From NCBI GenBank assembly GCA_041687075.1, contig JAWLCO010000129.1, positions 1-11,406 on the forward strand: DNA of 11,406 nt. The letters are read 5' to 3'. Positions 1 to 6,303 of this stretch are shown piece by piece. This stretch comes from ZC4RG25 sp041687075 (GTDB lineage Bacteria; Pseudomonadota; Alphaproteobacteria; Rhizobiales; Hyphomicrobiaceae). The position numbers and the translations under genes are program-made. Position 1 is the first letter of the stretch, and the number at the start of each line of letters is the position of its first letter. The notes under the pieces are model-generated. The model was not told the origin of the DNA and did not search any database. It saw only the letters and a list, made by a program, of their open reading frames with translations.

Positions 1-444
1 GACAAGATCGCCCCGGAGCTTCTTGAAGAGCGCGTTGTCCTGGTTGTCGCGCAGAAGCGCGACCCGCTGCGCTTCCCAGGGCACTTTCGCGTAAGGCAAT
101 TTGTGCTCCCGCATCGCAACGGAGTCGAAATGAGCAACGCCGGATTCGCAGAGCGCCTTCAGCTCGGCATCCGACTCCGATTTCTCGTCATAGGTCTTGC
201 AGGCGATGGCGTAATACCTATCCGCCAGGCGATCGTGCGGAAAGACATCGCGCGCCAGCTTGATGATGGTGCGCATTGCCTCCGGCTTCAGCGCCTTCGT
301 CTCGAGACCCCAGGCTTCGGTAGTGTGCAGAATGGCGCTGCCGCTGATCGACATCAGCGCAACGGCAGCCGTTGAATGCGCGAGAAACTGGCGGCGGTTG
401 AGGCCTTTTCGGGCGGACCCGTATTCATCGGCGTATTCTGTCAT
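1..444 (-). CDS. Tat-exported protein, gluconate 2-dehydrogenase subunit 3-like (partial, C-terminus beyond left edge)
   Basis: The first 148 codons are visible and the frame runs off the window at base 1. The ATG at 444 is preceded by a strong AGGAGG (453-458) 8 nt away, which fixes the start. Residues 16-22 read NRRQFLA, a good twin-arginine motif (Arg17-Arg18), followed by a hydrophobic stretch rich in Ala/Ser/Ile to about residue 38, so the protein is probably exported folded by the Tat system. The mature part (about residues 50-148) is helical and charged, with the pattern AMRTIIKLARDVFPHDRLAD and later PWEAQRVALLRDNQ. This resembles the small Tat-signal proteins of the gluconate 2-dehydrogenase subunit 3 type, which escort and partner a GMC-family flavoprotein oxidoreductase. 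That partner would be expected to the left and is not visible. The gene follows the glyoxalase gene by 65 bp on the same strand, so they may be co-transcribed. The CDS call is firm; the family is a recognition-based guess. Confidence 0.82.
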   Translation of the reverse strand, partial: MTEYADEYGSARKGLNRRQFLAHSTAAVALMSISGSAILHTTEAWGLETKALKPEAMRTIIKLARDVFPHDRLADRYYAIACKTYDEKSESDAELKALCESGVAHFDSVAMREHKLPYAKVPWEAQRVALLRDNQDNALFKKLRGDLV

Positions 445-509
445 GGAAGTTTCCTCCTGGTCATCGATTGCTCTTGCCACTTCGCGGCCAAATCCTGCTT
501 CCTCGCGGA

Positions 510-905
510 TCAGCGATATCGCCCCTGCTTTTGCAGAACCTCGATTTTGTAGCCGTCGGGATCCGAGACGAAAAAGAACTTCGCCAGCAGGGCTCCGTCG
601 CGCATGAATTCCTTGATCGGGTTCGGATTGAAGCCTTCGCGCTCGAAGCGCGCGTGCTCGGCCGCGAGATCATCGACGGCGAAGGCGATGTGGCCGTATC
701 CCGTCCCCAGATCGTAAGAGTCTTTCTGGTCGTGATTGATCGTGAGCTCGAGCTCGAAATCGGCTTCCTCATTGCGGAGGTAAACGAGGGTGAACGTTTC
801 AAACGGGAACCGATCCGCAACCGTGAGGCCGAACGCGCGAGAATAGAAATCGACCGACCTCTTCTCGTCGAGAACGCGGATCATGCTGTGAATTGCTTTC
901 GCCAT
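510..905 (-). CDS. gloA: Glyoxalase I / lactoylglutathione lyase-type VOC protein
   Basis: A 131-residue single-domain member of the vicinal oxygen chelate superfamily. Glyoxalase I isomerises the hemithioacetal of methylglyoxal and glutathione to S-lactoylglutathione in the cytoplasm. It starts with MAKAIHSMIRVLDEKRSVDF and ends close to the IEVLQK element typical of GloA. The four metal-ligand positions known from the E. coli enzyme are all present: His6, Glu53 (in FELELT), His72 (in YGHIAF) and Glu122 (in DPDGYKIEV). The protein also has the ELT...YGHIA and DPDGYKIE signatures. Length is close to the 135-residue E. coli enzyme. The ATG at 905 is chosen over an in-frame ATG at 998 because GGAGG lies 5 nt upstream and because the fold begins at Met-Ala-Lys. 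It lies 65 bp upstream of the Tat-signal gene, same strand. Some VOC proteins with this signature act on other substrates, so the exact substrate is inferred. Confidence 0.88.
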   Translation of the reverse strand: MAKAIHSMIRVLDEKRSVDFYSRAFGLTVADRFPFETFTLVYLRNEEADFELELTINHDQKDSYDLGTGYGHIAFAVDDLAAEHARFEREGFNPNPIKEFMRDGALLAKFFFVSDPDGYKIEVLQKQGRYR

Positions 906-1288
906 CAGGACCTCCGGCGCTTTGGGTTCCAGGTTCTTGAGGTAGTCGACTGCGAGTCGCCGCTTTTCCGGATCACGCCTGCGATAAGCCAGGGACATGG
1001 GCCGCAGTTCGTCAGGAGCTGACGCTCACCCGCGTCGTTGTCTGCACGGGCGAAGCTGAGAGCCGCTTCTCTCGCCAGGAACAGGAACAGGCCGCATTCG
1101 ATCGCTCCGGTCCTCGGGAGGACCGTTCTCAGGGGCCTGCGAATTGGCTCAGCTTTCATCCACCCCATAGCTCGTTTCTGACCAGTAAGCCGCTGGCAAG
1201 AGACTAAGCCGATCCGGACCGGTGAGGGGTAGTAGGTGGATGCTACATCAGCCGATTTGACCTTTGCCAAGCCGGCCCGCGGCAGACC
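906..1288. other. 383-bp spacer without a convincing gene
   Basis: This stretch lies between the stop of the ribbon-helix-helix gene and the start of the glyoxalase gene. Minus-strand frames are open across parts of it. One ends in a TGA that overlaps the glyoxalase ATG (TGATG), but its predicted product has an irregular, Arg/Ser/Pro-rich composition and no recognisable motif. Another frame continues the glyoxalase frame upstream to about 1020 and reads protein-like near 906-1020, but has no ribosome binding site. I see one perfect inverted repeat (1108-1125) and no clear sigma-70 promoter. It presumably holds the glyoxalase promoter, which I could not place. Confidence 0.5.
1108..1125. repeat. 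Perfect 8+8 inverted repeat in the spacer
   Basis: Arms CGGTCCTC (1108-1115) and GAGGACCG (1118-1125) are exact reverse complements around a GG centre. In RNA this folds as a 7-bp stem with a 4-nt loop. No T-run follows on either strand, so it is not a standard intrinsic terminator. A protein-binding palindrome or chance structure in GC-rich DNA are both possible. Confidence 0.4.
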
Positions 1289-1621
1289 TCAGGCTGTCTG
1301 GGCGCGGGCGAAGTCGTGCATCGCGCTTTCTTTCAAGGCGCGTTCCACCCCGGCCCGTCCCTTCACCTGGGTCACGTAGGTCAGGCAGGCGCAGCGCAGG
1401 ACCGAGGCGAAGTTGTGCCCCTGTCCTCCGGCATCCAGCATCTCGTCGTGGAGCTGCGTGAGAAACTTCGGCACCGTGACGTCCTGACTTTCCGCGATCT
1501 CTTCCAGAATGGCCCAGAAGGCTGCCTCCAGGCGGACCGAGGTCACGTGCCCGCCTAGACGCACCGATCGCGTCTCGGACGCATAGGCCTCCGGAGGCTG
1601 GGAAGCGAAGATTCTGCACAT
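1289..1621 (-). CDS. Ribbon-helix-helix domain protein (RHH_4 type)
   Basis: A 110-residue protein. Start at ATG 1621 is supported by AGGAGG ending 6 nt upstream; the longer frame with a TTG at 1681 has no such support. After an N-terminal stretch ending at about residue 16, residues SETRSVRLGGHVTSVRLE carry the RSVRLxGHxTSVRLE pattern of the alphaproteobacterial ribbon-helix-helix family (PF13467-like). In this family the short strand pairs in a dimer to contact DNA. The next helices (FWAILEEIAES and VPKFLTQLHDEM) and a C-terminal helix near SVLRCACLTYV complete the domain. Family members are small presumed DNA-binding regulators with mostly unknown targets, and I cannot name an operator. 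Same strand as its neighbours; it lies 145 bp downstream of the MscS gene, so it may be a separate transcript. Confidence 0.85.
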   Translation of the reverse strand: MCRIFASQPPEAYASETRSVRLGGHVTSVRLEAAFWAILEEIAESQDVTVPKFLTQLHDEMLDAGGQGHNFASVLRCACLTYVTQVKGRAGVERALKESAMHDFARAQTA

Positions 1622-1766
1622 TGGCGTCCTCCTGTCCTCGCCGCACTCAGGTGTGGGCACTCGAAAGGAGTTTAGGATCAAGCGATCACTGTCACAAGCG
1701 AGGGCACGCCAACCCGGGAGCCGAGTTGACGGAGTTCCATCATCCTGAAGGCGCTAATCAGCCCGC

Positions 1767-2624
1767 TCATTCTCCCGCAGCGGCTGGCGTCCTCCCACCC
1801 GCACTGTGAACGACGAGCTGCGGAAATGGTCTCGACAGTCCAGCTGCCTCCAGCTCGATCTTGCCATGCTCCGTCAGGGTGCGGCGGACGGGCCAGTAGG
1901 TCGCAGTCGCTGTCCAGACGCGCAGCGCGAGAACGACGCCGTTCTCGGCTAGCTCGTCGACGAAACAATCCGGGGCCGGATCGGTCAGTACGCGATCGTC
2001 AGCGCGCGCCATGGCAAGCAGCACCTCGCGTCCGCGATCGATGTCGTCGGAGTAGGAGATGCGGAACTTCAGATCGACGAGACGCTGCTCGAGCCGCGAG
2101 TAGTTGATGACGCGCTTGTTCCAAAGCTCTGAATTCGGGACGAACTGGTAGATGCCGTCCCACGAGTGCAGCTGCGAGGCAAAGAGGCCCACCTCCTTGA
2201 TCGTTCCGGCGATGTTGCCAGCTTCGATGTAGTCCCCCACACGGAAGGGTCTCAGCCACAGCAGCATGATGCCGGCAGCGATATTGGCGAGCGTACCTTG
2301 CAGTGCGAGGCCGATGGCGAGGCCGATCGCGCCAAGCGCCGCAAGCACACTGGTCGTCTGGATGCCGAGTTGCCCGAGAGCTGCGACGACGACGAGGATC
2401 AGCAGGGCATAGCGCACGACCGCGGTGGTCACACCGCGCAGCGTCGGTTCGATCTGCGCCCGGTCGAGCAGCCGCCCGGCGCCACGCTCCGCCCATCCGG
2501 CGACGGCCCAGCCTACCGCCAGCATGAGAAGTGCGACGGCCGCGTTCGGCAGCACGATCCCGAGCCATCCCGCGACCGCCTCCGCGAACGTGCTGATTTC
2601 TCCCGATACCTGCAAAGGACTCAT
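1767..2624 (-). CDS. MscS-family small-conductance mechanosensitive ion channel
   Basis: A 285-residue protein, essentially the length of E. coli MscS (286). It should sit in the inner membrane as a heptamer and release solutes on hypo-osmotic shock. Predicted segments: TM1 about residues 22-44, TM2 about 68-88, and the pore-lining TM3 about 92-122. TM3 shows the Ala/Gly-packed pattern (AALGAIGLAIGLALQGTLAN) characteristic of MscS. The cytoplasmic beta domain follows, with FRVGDYIEAG (about 127-136), GTIKEVGLF, and FVPNSELWNKRVINYS (about 161-176), matching the family's vGD.Ie and vPN...l....I.N.s signatures. Start ATG 2624 has GGAGG upstream with 7-nt spacing. The C-terminus ends in a short Ala/Gly tail. 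The neighbour upstream is the BrkB-family gene, 122 bp away. Family assignment is firm; conductance and gating are not deducible. Confidence 0.93.
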   Translation of the reverse strand: MSPLQVSGEISTFAEAVAGWLGIVLPNAAVALLMLAVGWAVAGWAERGAGRLLDRAQIEPTLRGVTTAVVRYALLILVVVAALGQLGIQTTSVLAALGAIGLAIGLALQGTLANIAAGIMLLWLRPFRVGDYIEAGNIAGTIKEVGLFASQLHSWDGIYQFVPNSELWNKRVINYSRLEQRLVDLKFRISYSDDIDRGREVLLAMARADDRVLTDPAPDCFVDELAENGVVLALRVWTATATYWPVRRTLTEHGKIELEAAGLSRPFPQLVVHSAGGRTPAAAGE

Positions 2625-2746
2625 CGCGACCCCTCCCGTCCCGTCTGCGCGTACTCCTGAGCAATCCCAGCGGTGAATAGCACGCGACGGGCGCGGGTCG
2701 GCAAGTCAGGGGTTTCAAGCAAGGCTTGGGAATCCGGACGAAAGCG

Positions 2747-3934
2747 TCAGGCGCCATCCGCCACGCGGTCTGCGAGCCGGGCGCCGCGCCTGCCCATGGG
2801 GCGCGGCTCACCGGTCGTCGTATCCTCACGCGTCTGGAGCTCCGACTGCGCGTTGATCTCCGCACCGACGAGCACGATGGTCGCCGACAGCCACATCCAG
2901 ACCATGAAGGCGATAACGGCGCCGAGCGAGCCGTAGGTCTCGTTATAAGCGCCGAAATTCGAGACGTACCAGGAGAACAGCATCGAGCCGGCGAGCCATA
3001 CGACGGCGGTGAAGATGCTGCCCGGTGAGACCCATCGCCATTCCGCATTCTCCCGGCTCGGGCCATAGCGGTAGAGCAGGGCCAGTGCGGCGAGGATGGC
3101 GGCCAGCAGCAGCGGCCAGCGGAGAATCGAGATGATCCAGCCTGCCATGCTCTGCAGCCCGATGATCGACAGTACGGCCGGCAGAACCACGATGCCGCTG
3201 ACGGCGAGAATGATGAAGAGGATGCCGCCCAGCGTGAACAGCAGCGCTTGCAGATTGTATTGGACGAAGCCGCGCCGCTCGGGCTCCTCGTAGACGATGT
3301 TCAGCGCATCGAATACGGATTTGACCCCGGCGTTGGCGCTCCACAGCGAGACGGCGAGACCGATGAAGAAATAGAGCCCGAGCGTTCCGCCGCCCTGCGC
3401 CTGAATGCGACTGATCTGGTTCCCGATGATTTGCAGGGCCCCCTCCGGAACGACGCCCTCGAGGTTCGAGAGTTGTTGTTGGATGCTCGCCGGGTCTGCG
3501 ACGAGGCCGAACAGTGAAACGAGCGCGGCGAGGGCGGGGAAAAGCGCAAGAAGCCCGTAATAGGTCACGCCGGCCGCGATCAGCATCACGCGGTCTTCCT
3601 GAACCTGCTGGTAGACACGCGTGAGTATGTCTTTCCAGCCGCCCGCTGGAATGGCTGTCGGCGTGCCGGCTTCGTGTCCGCGAGCGTCTGCGGCTGCGCC
3701 ATCTGCCTCGTGCCTGCGACCGCGTTCCGCTGGCTGCCTGGCTTCCCGCACCGCGATGGCGCCCGAGCGCCGGGTCGGACGAGGCTGGCCACTCTCGCCG
3801 GACGGCCCCAGCCGGTTTCGGAGTGCCATGGCCCCGAGCACGGCAAGCCCGAGAAGGAAGGAGCCGCGATCAGAGCCTGATTGGGGCCGGTTCCGGGAAG
3901 CGGTCGGTCGAAGTGTCTGGTCGCTTGTTGCCAT
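2747..3934 (-). CDS. YihY/virulence factor BrkB family inner-membrane protein with N-terminal extension
   Basis: 395 residues from ATG 3934; an upstream in-frame TTG at 3946 would add four residues. Neither start has a clear Shine-Dalgarno sequence. The BrkB domain spans about residues 98-368 with around six membrane segments, including VMLIAAGVTYYGLLALFPAL (about 116-135). The family's C-terminal signature is present: FGAYNETYGSLGAVIAF (about 327-343), then a Trp-rich helix and LVGAEINAQSE. The RYGPSRENAEWRWVSPG element precedes the last two helices. Bordetella BrkB was first linked to serum resistance and the family was once misnamed RNase BN; the present function is not established. Ahead of the domain is an unusual segment: a hydrophobic helix (about 24-38) and roughly 55 residues of Arg/Ala/Gly/Glu-rich, probably disordered linker. 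It is divergent from rpsB. Confidence 0.9.
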   Translation of the reverse strand: MATSDQTLRPTASRNRPQSGSDRGSFLLGLAVLGAMALRNRLGPSGESGQPRPTRRSGAIAVREARQPAERGRRHEADGAAADARGHEAGTPTAIPAGGWKDILTRVYQQVQEDRVMLIAAGVTYYGLLALFPALAALVSLFGLVADPASIQQQLSNLEGVVPEGALQIIGNQISRIQAQGGGTLGLYFFIGLAVSLWSANAGVKSVFDALNIVYEEPERRGFVQYNLQALLFTLGGILFIILAVSGIVVLPAVLSIIGLQSMAGWIISILRWPLLLAAILAALALLYRYGPSRENAEWRWVSPGSIFTAVVWLAGSMLFSWYVSNFGAYNETYGSLGAVIAFMVWMWLSATIVLVGAEINAQSELQTREDTTTGEPRPMGRRGARLADRVADGA

Positions 3935-3994
3935 AACACTAGACAAACGTTAGCGGTCGCGAGCCCGTTCCCCGCCACGGGCAGCACTCCGGCC

Positions 3995-4023
3995 TTGCAT
4001 TTCGGGCGAACACCCGCTAAATC
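3995..4023 (+). promoter_or_regulatory. Candidate sigma-70 promoter for rpsB-tsf
   Basis: TTGCAT (3995-4000) and TAAATC (4018-4023) are separated by exactly 17 nt and are oriented toward rpsB. The -35 is preceded by C, as is common in alphaproteobacteria. This predicts a transcript start near 4030 and a leader of roughly 135 nt. It is the best match I found in the 231-bp divergent spacer between the BrkB gene and rpsB. The -10 is only a partial consensus match, so this is a candidate. Confidence 0.45.
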
Positions 4024-4055
4024 CCGCCCCATTCCACACGCGGATCATCGCGCTG

Positions 4056-4116
4056 CAGCGGATTGAAAGCCCCGCTGAGGCGCTCCGGTGTGCGTTTGCC
4101 GTTCCTGTCAGGAGCG
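4056..4116 (+). promoter_or_regulatory. Structured rpsB 5' leader, possible autoregulatory site
   Basis: Two stem-loops can be drawn in the predicted leader. CAGCGG (4056-4061) pairs with CCGCTG (4072-4077) around a 10-nt loop. CGTTCCT (4100-4106) pairs with AGGAGCG (4110-4116) including one G-U, around GTC. In E. coli, S2 is known to repress its own rpsB-tsf mRNA through the leader. Whether these stems serve that role here is inference; they do not obviously match a named Rfam element. Confidence 0.25.
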
Positions 4117-4165
4117 GTGGCGCTTCACGGTCCGCGGAGGTCCAACCGGAAAACGAGAGAGTTTC

Positions 4166-5149
4166 ATGCTGCCAACGTTCAATATGCGTCAGCTGCTCGA
4201 GGCTGGCGTGCACTTCGGTCACCAGGCTCACCGCTGGAACCCGAAAATGGGCCCGTTCATCTACGGGGTCCGCAACAAGATCCACATCGTCGACCTGACC
4301 CAGACGGTGCCGCTGTTGCACCAGGCTCTGGTGAAGATCTCCGACACGGTCGCCGACGGCGGGCGCGTGCTGTTCGTCGGCACCAAGCGGCAGGCCGCCG
4401 AGGCCATTGCCGAGGCCGCCAAGCGCTCGGCCCAGTACTACATCAACCACCGCTGGCTCGGCGGCACGTTGACCAACTGGAAGACCATCTCGCAGTCGAT
4501 CCGCCGTCTTCGCCAGCTCGAGGACATCCTTGCCGATCCGCAAGGCCGCACCAAGAAGGAGGTGCTGAACCTTACCCGCGAGCGCGACAAGCTCAACCAG
4601 GCGCTGGGCGGCATCAAGGAGATGGGCGGCACGCCGGACCTGCTGTTCGTGCTCGACACGAACAAGGAGCAGATCGCAATCAAGGAGGCCAGGAAGCTCG
4701 GCATTCCCATTGTGGCGGTCGTCGATACCAACTGCGATCCGGACGGCATCGACTTCCCGATCCCGGGCAACGACGACGCTGGCCGTGCCATCACGCTCTA
4801 CTGCGACCTGGTGGCCCGTGCCGCGATCGACGGTATCCAGCGCGGTCAAGCGGCTGCGGGCGTTGACATCGGCGAGGCCGAGGCGCCGCCGGTGGAGGAG
4901 CTGCCGGCCGAGTTCAAGGGCATCGAGGCACCGCGCGGCGAGCCGGACGATCTCAAGCGCATCAACGGGATCACGCCGAAACTCGAGCAACGGCTCAACG
5001 ATCTTGGCGTTTTCCATTATTGGCAGCTCGCCGATCTCGACCCTGCCACCCTGCGGTCACTGGACCGGCAACTGAAGCTCAAGGGTCAGGTCGAGCAGGA
5101 AGACTGGGTCGGCCAGGCCAGGAAGCTCGTCGAGGCGGCAGCCGCCTGA
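4166..5149 (+). CDS. rpsB: 30S ribosomal protein S2 with C-terminal helix-hairpin-helix extension
   Basis: 327 residues, against about 241 in E. coli. The S2 core (residues 1 to about 225) carries the family signatures: QLLEAGVHFGHQAHRWNPKM (9-28), FIYGVRNKIHIVDL (31-44), GRVLFVGTKRQA (66-77), RWLGGTLTNWKTI (96-108), PDLLFVLDTNKE (157-168) and VDTNCDPDGIDFPIPGNDDA (186-205). S2 binds the back of the 30S body and is needed for S1 docking. An acidic linker (about 226-258) leads to a second domain (about 260-322) with LKRINGITPKLEQRLNDLGV, the LxxIxGIxPxLexxLnxlGi pattern of a helix-hairpin-helix module, then YWQLADLD and a basic tail. The ATG at 4166 matches the start of S2 homologues; only a weak purine-rich SD (GAGAGAG) precedes it. 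A longer frame opening with GTG at 4088 is just the leader being open. First gene of an operon with tsf. Confidence 0.97.
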   Translation: MLPTFNMRQLLEAGVHFGHQAHRWNPKMGPFIYGVRNKIHIVDLTQTVPLLHQALVKISDTVADGGRVLFVGTKRQAAEAIAEAAKRSAQYYINHRWLGGTLTNWKTISQSIRRLRQLEDILADPQGRTKKEVLNLTRERDKLNQALGGIKEMGGTPDLLFVLDTNKEQIAIKEARKLGIPIVAVVDTNCDPDGIDFPIPGNDDAGRAITLYCDLVARAAIDGIQRGQAAAGVDIGEAEAPPVEELPAEFKGIEAPRGEPDDLKRINGITPKLEQRLNDLGVFHYWQLADLDPATLRSLDRQLKLKGQVEQEDWVGQARKLVEAAAA

Positions 5150-5189
5150 CGCGAGGGCCGTCGAGCAGCCGGGGCCCGGCATTTCCTCC

Positions 5190-5220
5190 GGCAGGCGCTC
5201 TCGGTTGGGGGGCGCCTGCC
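5190..5220 (+). terminator. Hairpin between rpsB and tsf (attenuator-like)
   Basis: GGCAGGCGC (5190-5198) pairs perfectly with GCGCCTGCC (5212-5220), a 9-bp GC-rich stem with a 13-nt loop, in the 123-bp gap between rpsB and tsf. It is followed by AGTTCAATCT, too poor in T for an efficient intrinsic terminator. In E. coli an intercistronic structure also lies between these two genes. Likely roles are partial termination or mRNA-end stabilisation that sets the S2:EF-Ts ratio; this is inferred. Confidence 0.5.
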
Positions 5221-5272
5221 AGTTCAATCTAGCGGGCGCGCAACGCGGGCCTGCCAACCCGAGAGGGTGACG

Positions 5273-6211
5273 ATGACGCAGATTTCCGCCGCGATGGTGA
5301 AAGAGCTCCGCGACAAGACCGGCGCGGGCATGATGGATTGCAAGCAGGCGCTGATCGAGAACGGCGGGGACATCGAGGCGTCCGTCGACTGGCTGCGCAA
5401 GAAGGGCCTTTCGAAAGCAGCCAAGAAGTCGGGCCGCGTCGCGGCCGAGGGGCTGATCGGCGTCGCGGTCGAGGGCCAGAAGGGCACGCTGGTCGAGGTC
5501 AACTCGGAGACGGACTTCGTCGCCCGCAATGCCCAGTTCCAGGAGATGGTGCGCGACATCACCAAGGTGGCGCTGCAGGCCGGCGGCGATCTGTCCCGTC
5601 TGCTCGCCGCGCAGTTCCCGGGCAAGTCCATCTCCGTCGAGGACCACGTCAAGGAGATGATCGCCACGATCGGCGAGAACATGAGCGTGCGCCGTACATC
5701 CGAGCTCACGACCGGGGCCGATGGCGTGATCGTCGACTACGTGCACAACCGCGTGGCCGAGGGGCTCGGCAAGATGGGTGTGCTCGTGGCGCTCGAGAGC
5801 ACGGGCGACAAGGCGAAGCTCACCGACTTCGGCCGCCAGATCGCCATGCACATCGCCGCCGCCGCGCCGCTCGCCGTCACCGCAGACGACCTCGACCCGG
5901 CCGTGATCGAGCGCGAGCGCAAGATCTACGAGGAGCAGGCTGCCGCGACCGGCAAGCCGGCGGACATCGTCGCCAAGATGGCCGAGGGCCGCCTGCGCAA
6001 GGAGTTCTTCCAGCAGGTCGTGCTGATGCAACAGATCTTCGTCATCGACGGCAAGTCGACCGTCGAGCAGGCGGTGAAGGAGGCGGCGGGCACGGTCGGT
6101 GCTCCCGTCAAGATCACCGGCTTCGTGCGCTACGCGCTCGGCGAGGGCATCGAGAGGAAGGAAGAGGACTTCGCCGCCGAAGTTGCCGCGGCCGTCAGCG
6201 GCACGCGGTAG
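5273..6211 (+). CDS. tsf: Translation elongation factor Ts
   Basis: 312 residues. EF-Ts is the guanine nucleotide exchange factor for EF-Tu: it displaces GDP so that EF-Tu can rebind GTP and aminoacyl-tRNA. The N-terminal UBA-like domain (about 1-55) contains MVKELRDKTGAGMMDCKQAL (8-27), the first EF-Ts signature, and EVNSETDFVARN (about 75-86) is the second. Thr80-Asp81-Phe82-Val83 correspond to the TDFV motif that inserts into EF-Tu near its Mg site. The dimerisation/core domains follow, ending near GAPVKITGFVRYALGEGIE. ATG 5273 is preferred over an in-frame GTG at 5267 because the latter sits inside the GAGGG Shine-Dalgarno (5263-5267), which is 5 nt from the ATG. It lies 123 bp after rpsB, and a bidirectional terminator follows, so the usual pyrH-frr continuation is absent here. 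Confidence 0.97.
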   Translation: MTQISAAMVKELRDKTGAGMMDCKQALIENGGDIEASVDWLRKKGLSKAAKKSGRVAAEGLIGVAVEGQKGTLVEVNSETDFVARNAQFQEMVRDITKVALQAGGDLSRLLAAQFPGKSISVEDHVKEMIATIGENMSVRRTSELTTGADGVIVDYVHNRVAEGLGKMGVLVALESTGDKAKLTDFGRQIAMHIAAAAPLAVTADDLDPAVIERERKIYEEQAAATGKPADIVAKMAEGRLRKEFFQQVVLMQQIFVIDGKSTVEQAVKEAAGTVGAPVKITGFVRYALGEGIERKEEDFAAEVAAAVSGTR

Positions 6212-6246
6212 CGGGCGCGCTACAAGATCACTGTCCCGCGAATGAA

Positions 6247-6279
6247 AACGGCTTGGCTCCCCCGCGGCGCCAAGCCGTT
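6247..6279. terminator. Bidirectional terminator between convergent tsf and DUF423 gene
   Basis: AACGGCTTGGC (6247-6257) and GCCAAGCCGTT (6269-6279) form a perfect 11-bp stem with an 11-nt loop in the 92-bp convergent gap. On the minus strand the stem runs into TTTTCATT, a fair intrinsic-terminator tail for the DUF423 gene. On the plus strand A-residues precede the stem but only GTGCTATC follows, so termination of tsf is weaker by sequence. Confidence 0.78.
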
Positions 6280-6303
6280 GTGCTATCGGCCTGCCCGGTT
6301 TAG

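Noticed and set aside
905..1270. Small minus-strand ORF whose stop overlaps the glyoxalase start (TGATG)
   Set aside because: The overlap looks like coupling, but the product is irregular in composition, lacks an SD and has no recognisable motif; the overlap may be chance.
2716..2728. Small inverted repeat CAAGC/GCTTG between the BrkB and MscS genes as a terminator
   Set aside because: The stem is only 5 bp with a 3-nt loop and no clear U-tract in the direction of transcription.
1999..3066. 355-codon minus-strand frame running across the MscS/BrkB junction
   Set aside because: It overlaps two well-supported genes on the same strand in another frame and is extremely Arg/Ala/Ser-rich.
4088..4165. 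Extension of S2 by 26 residues from a GTG at 4088
   Set aside because: S2 proteins begin near MLPxFNMRQLLEAGVHFGH; the extra residues are Cys/Arg-rich and lie in the leader.
3950..5017. 355-codon minus-strand open frame across the rpsB gene
   Set aside because: rpsB is unambiguous on the plus strand; the antisense product is Leu/Arg/Asp/Val-rich, the mirror of GC-biased codons.
5057..6031. 324-codon minus-strand open frame across tsf
   Set aside because: Antisense of a certain tsf gene; His/Leu/Asp/Arg-rich composition typical of a reverse-frame artefact.
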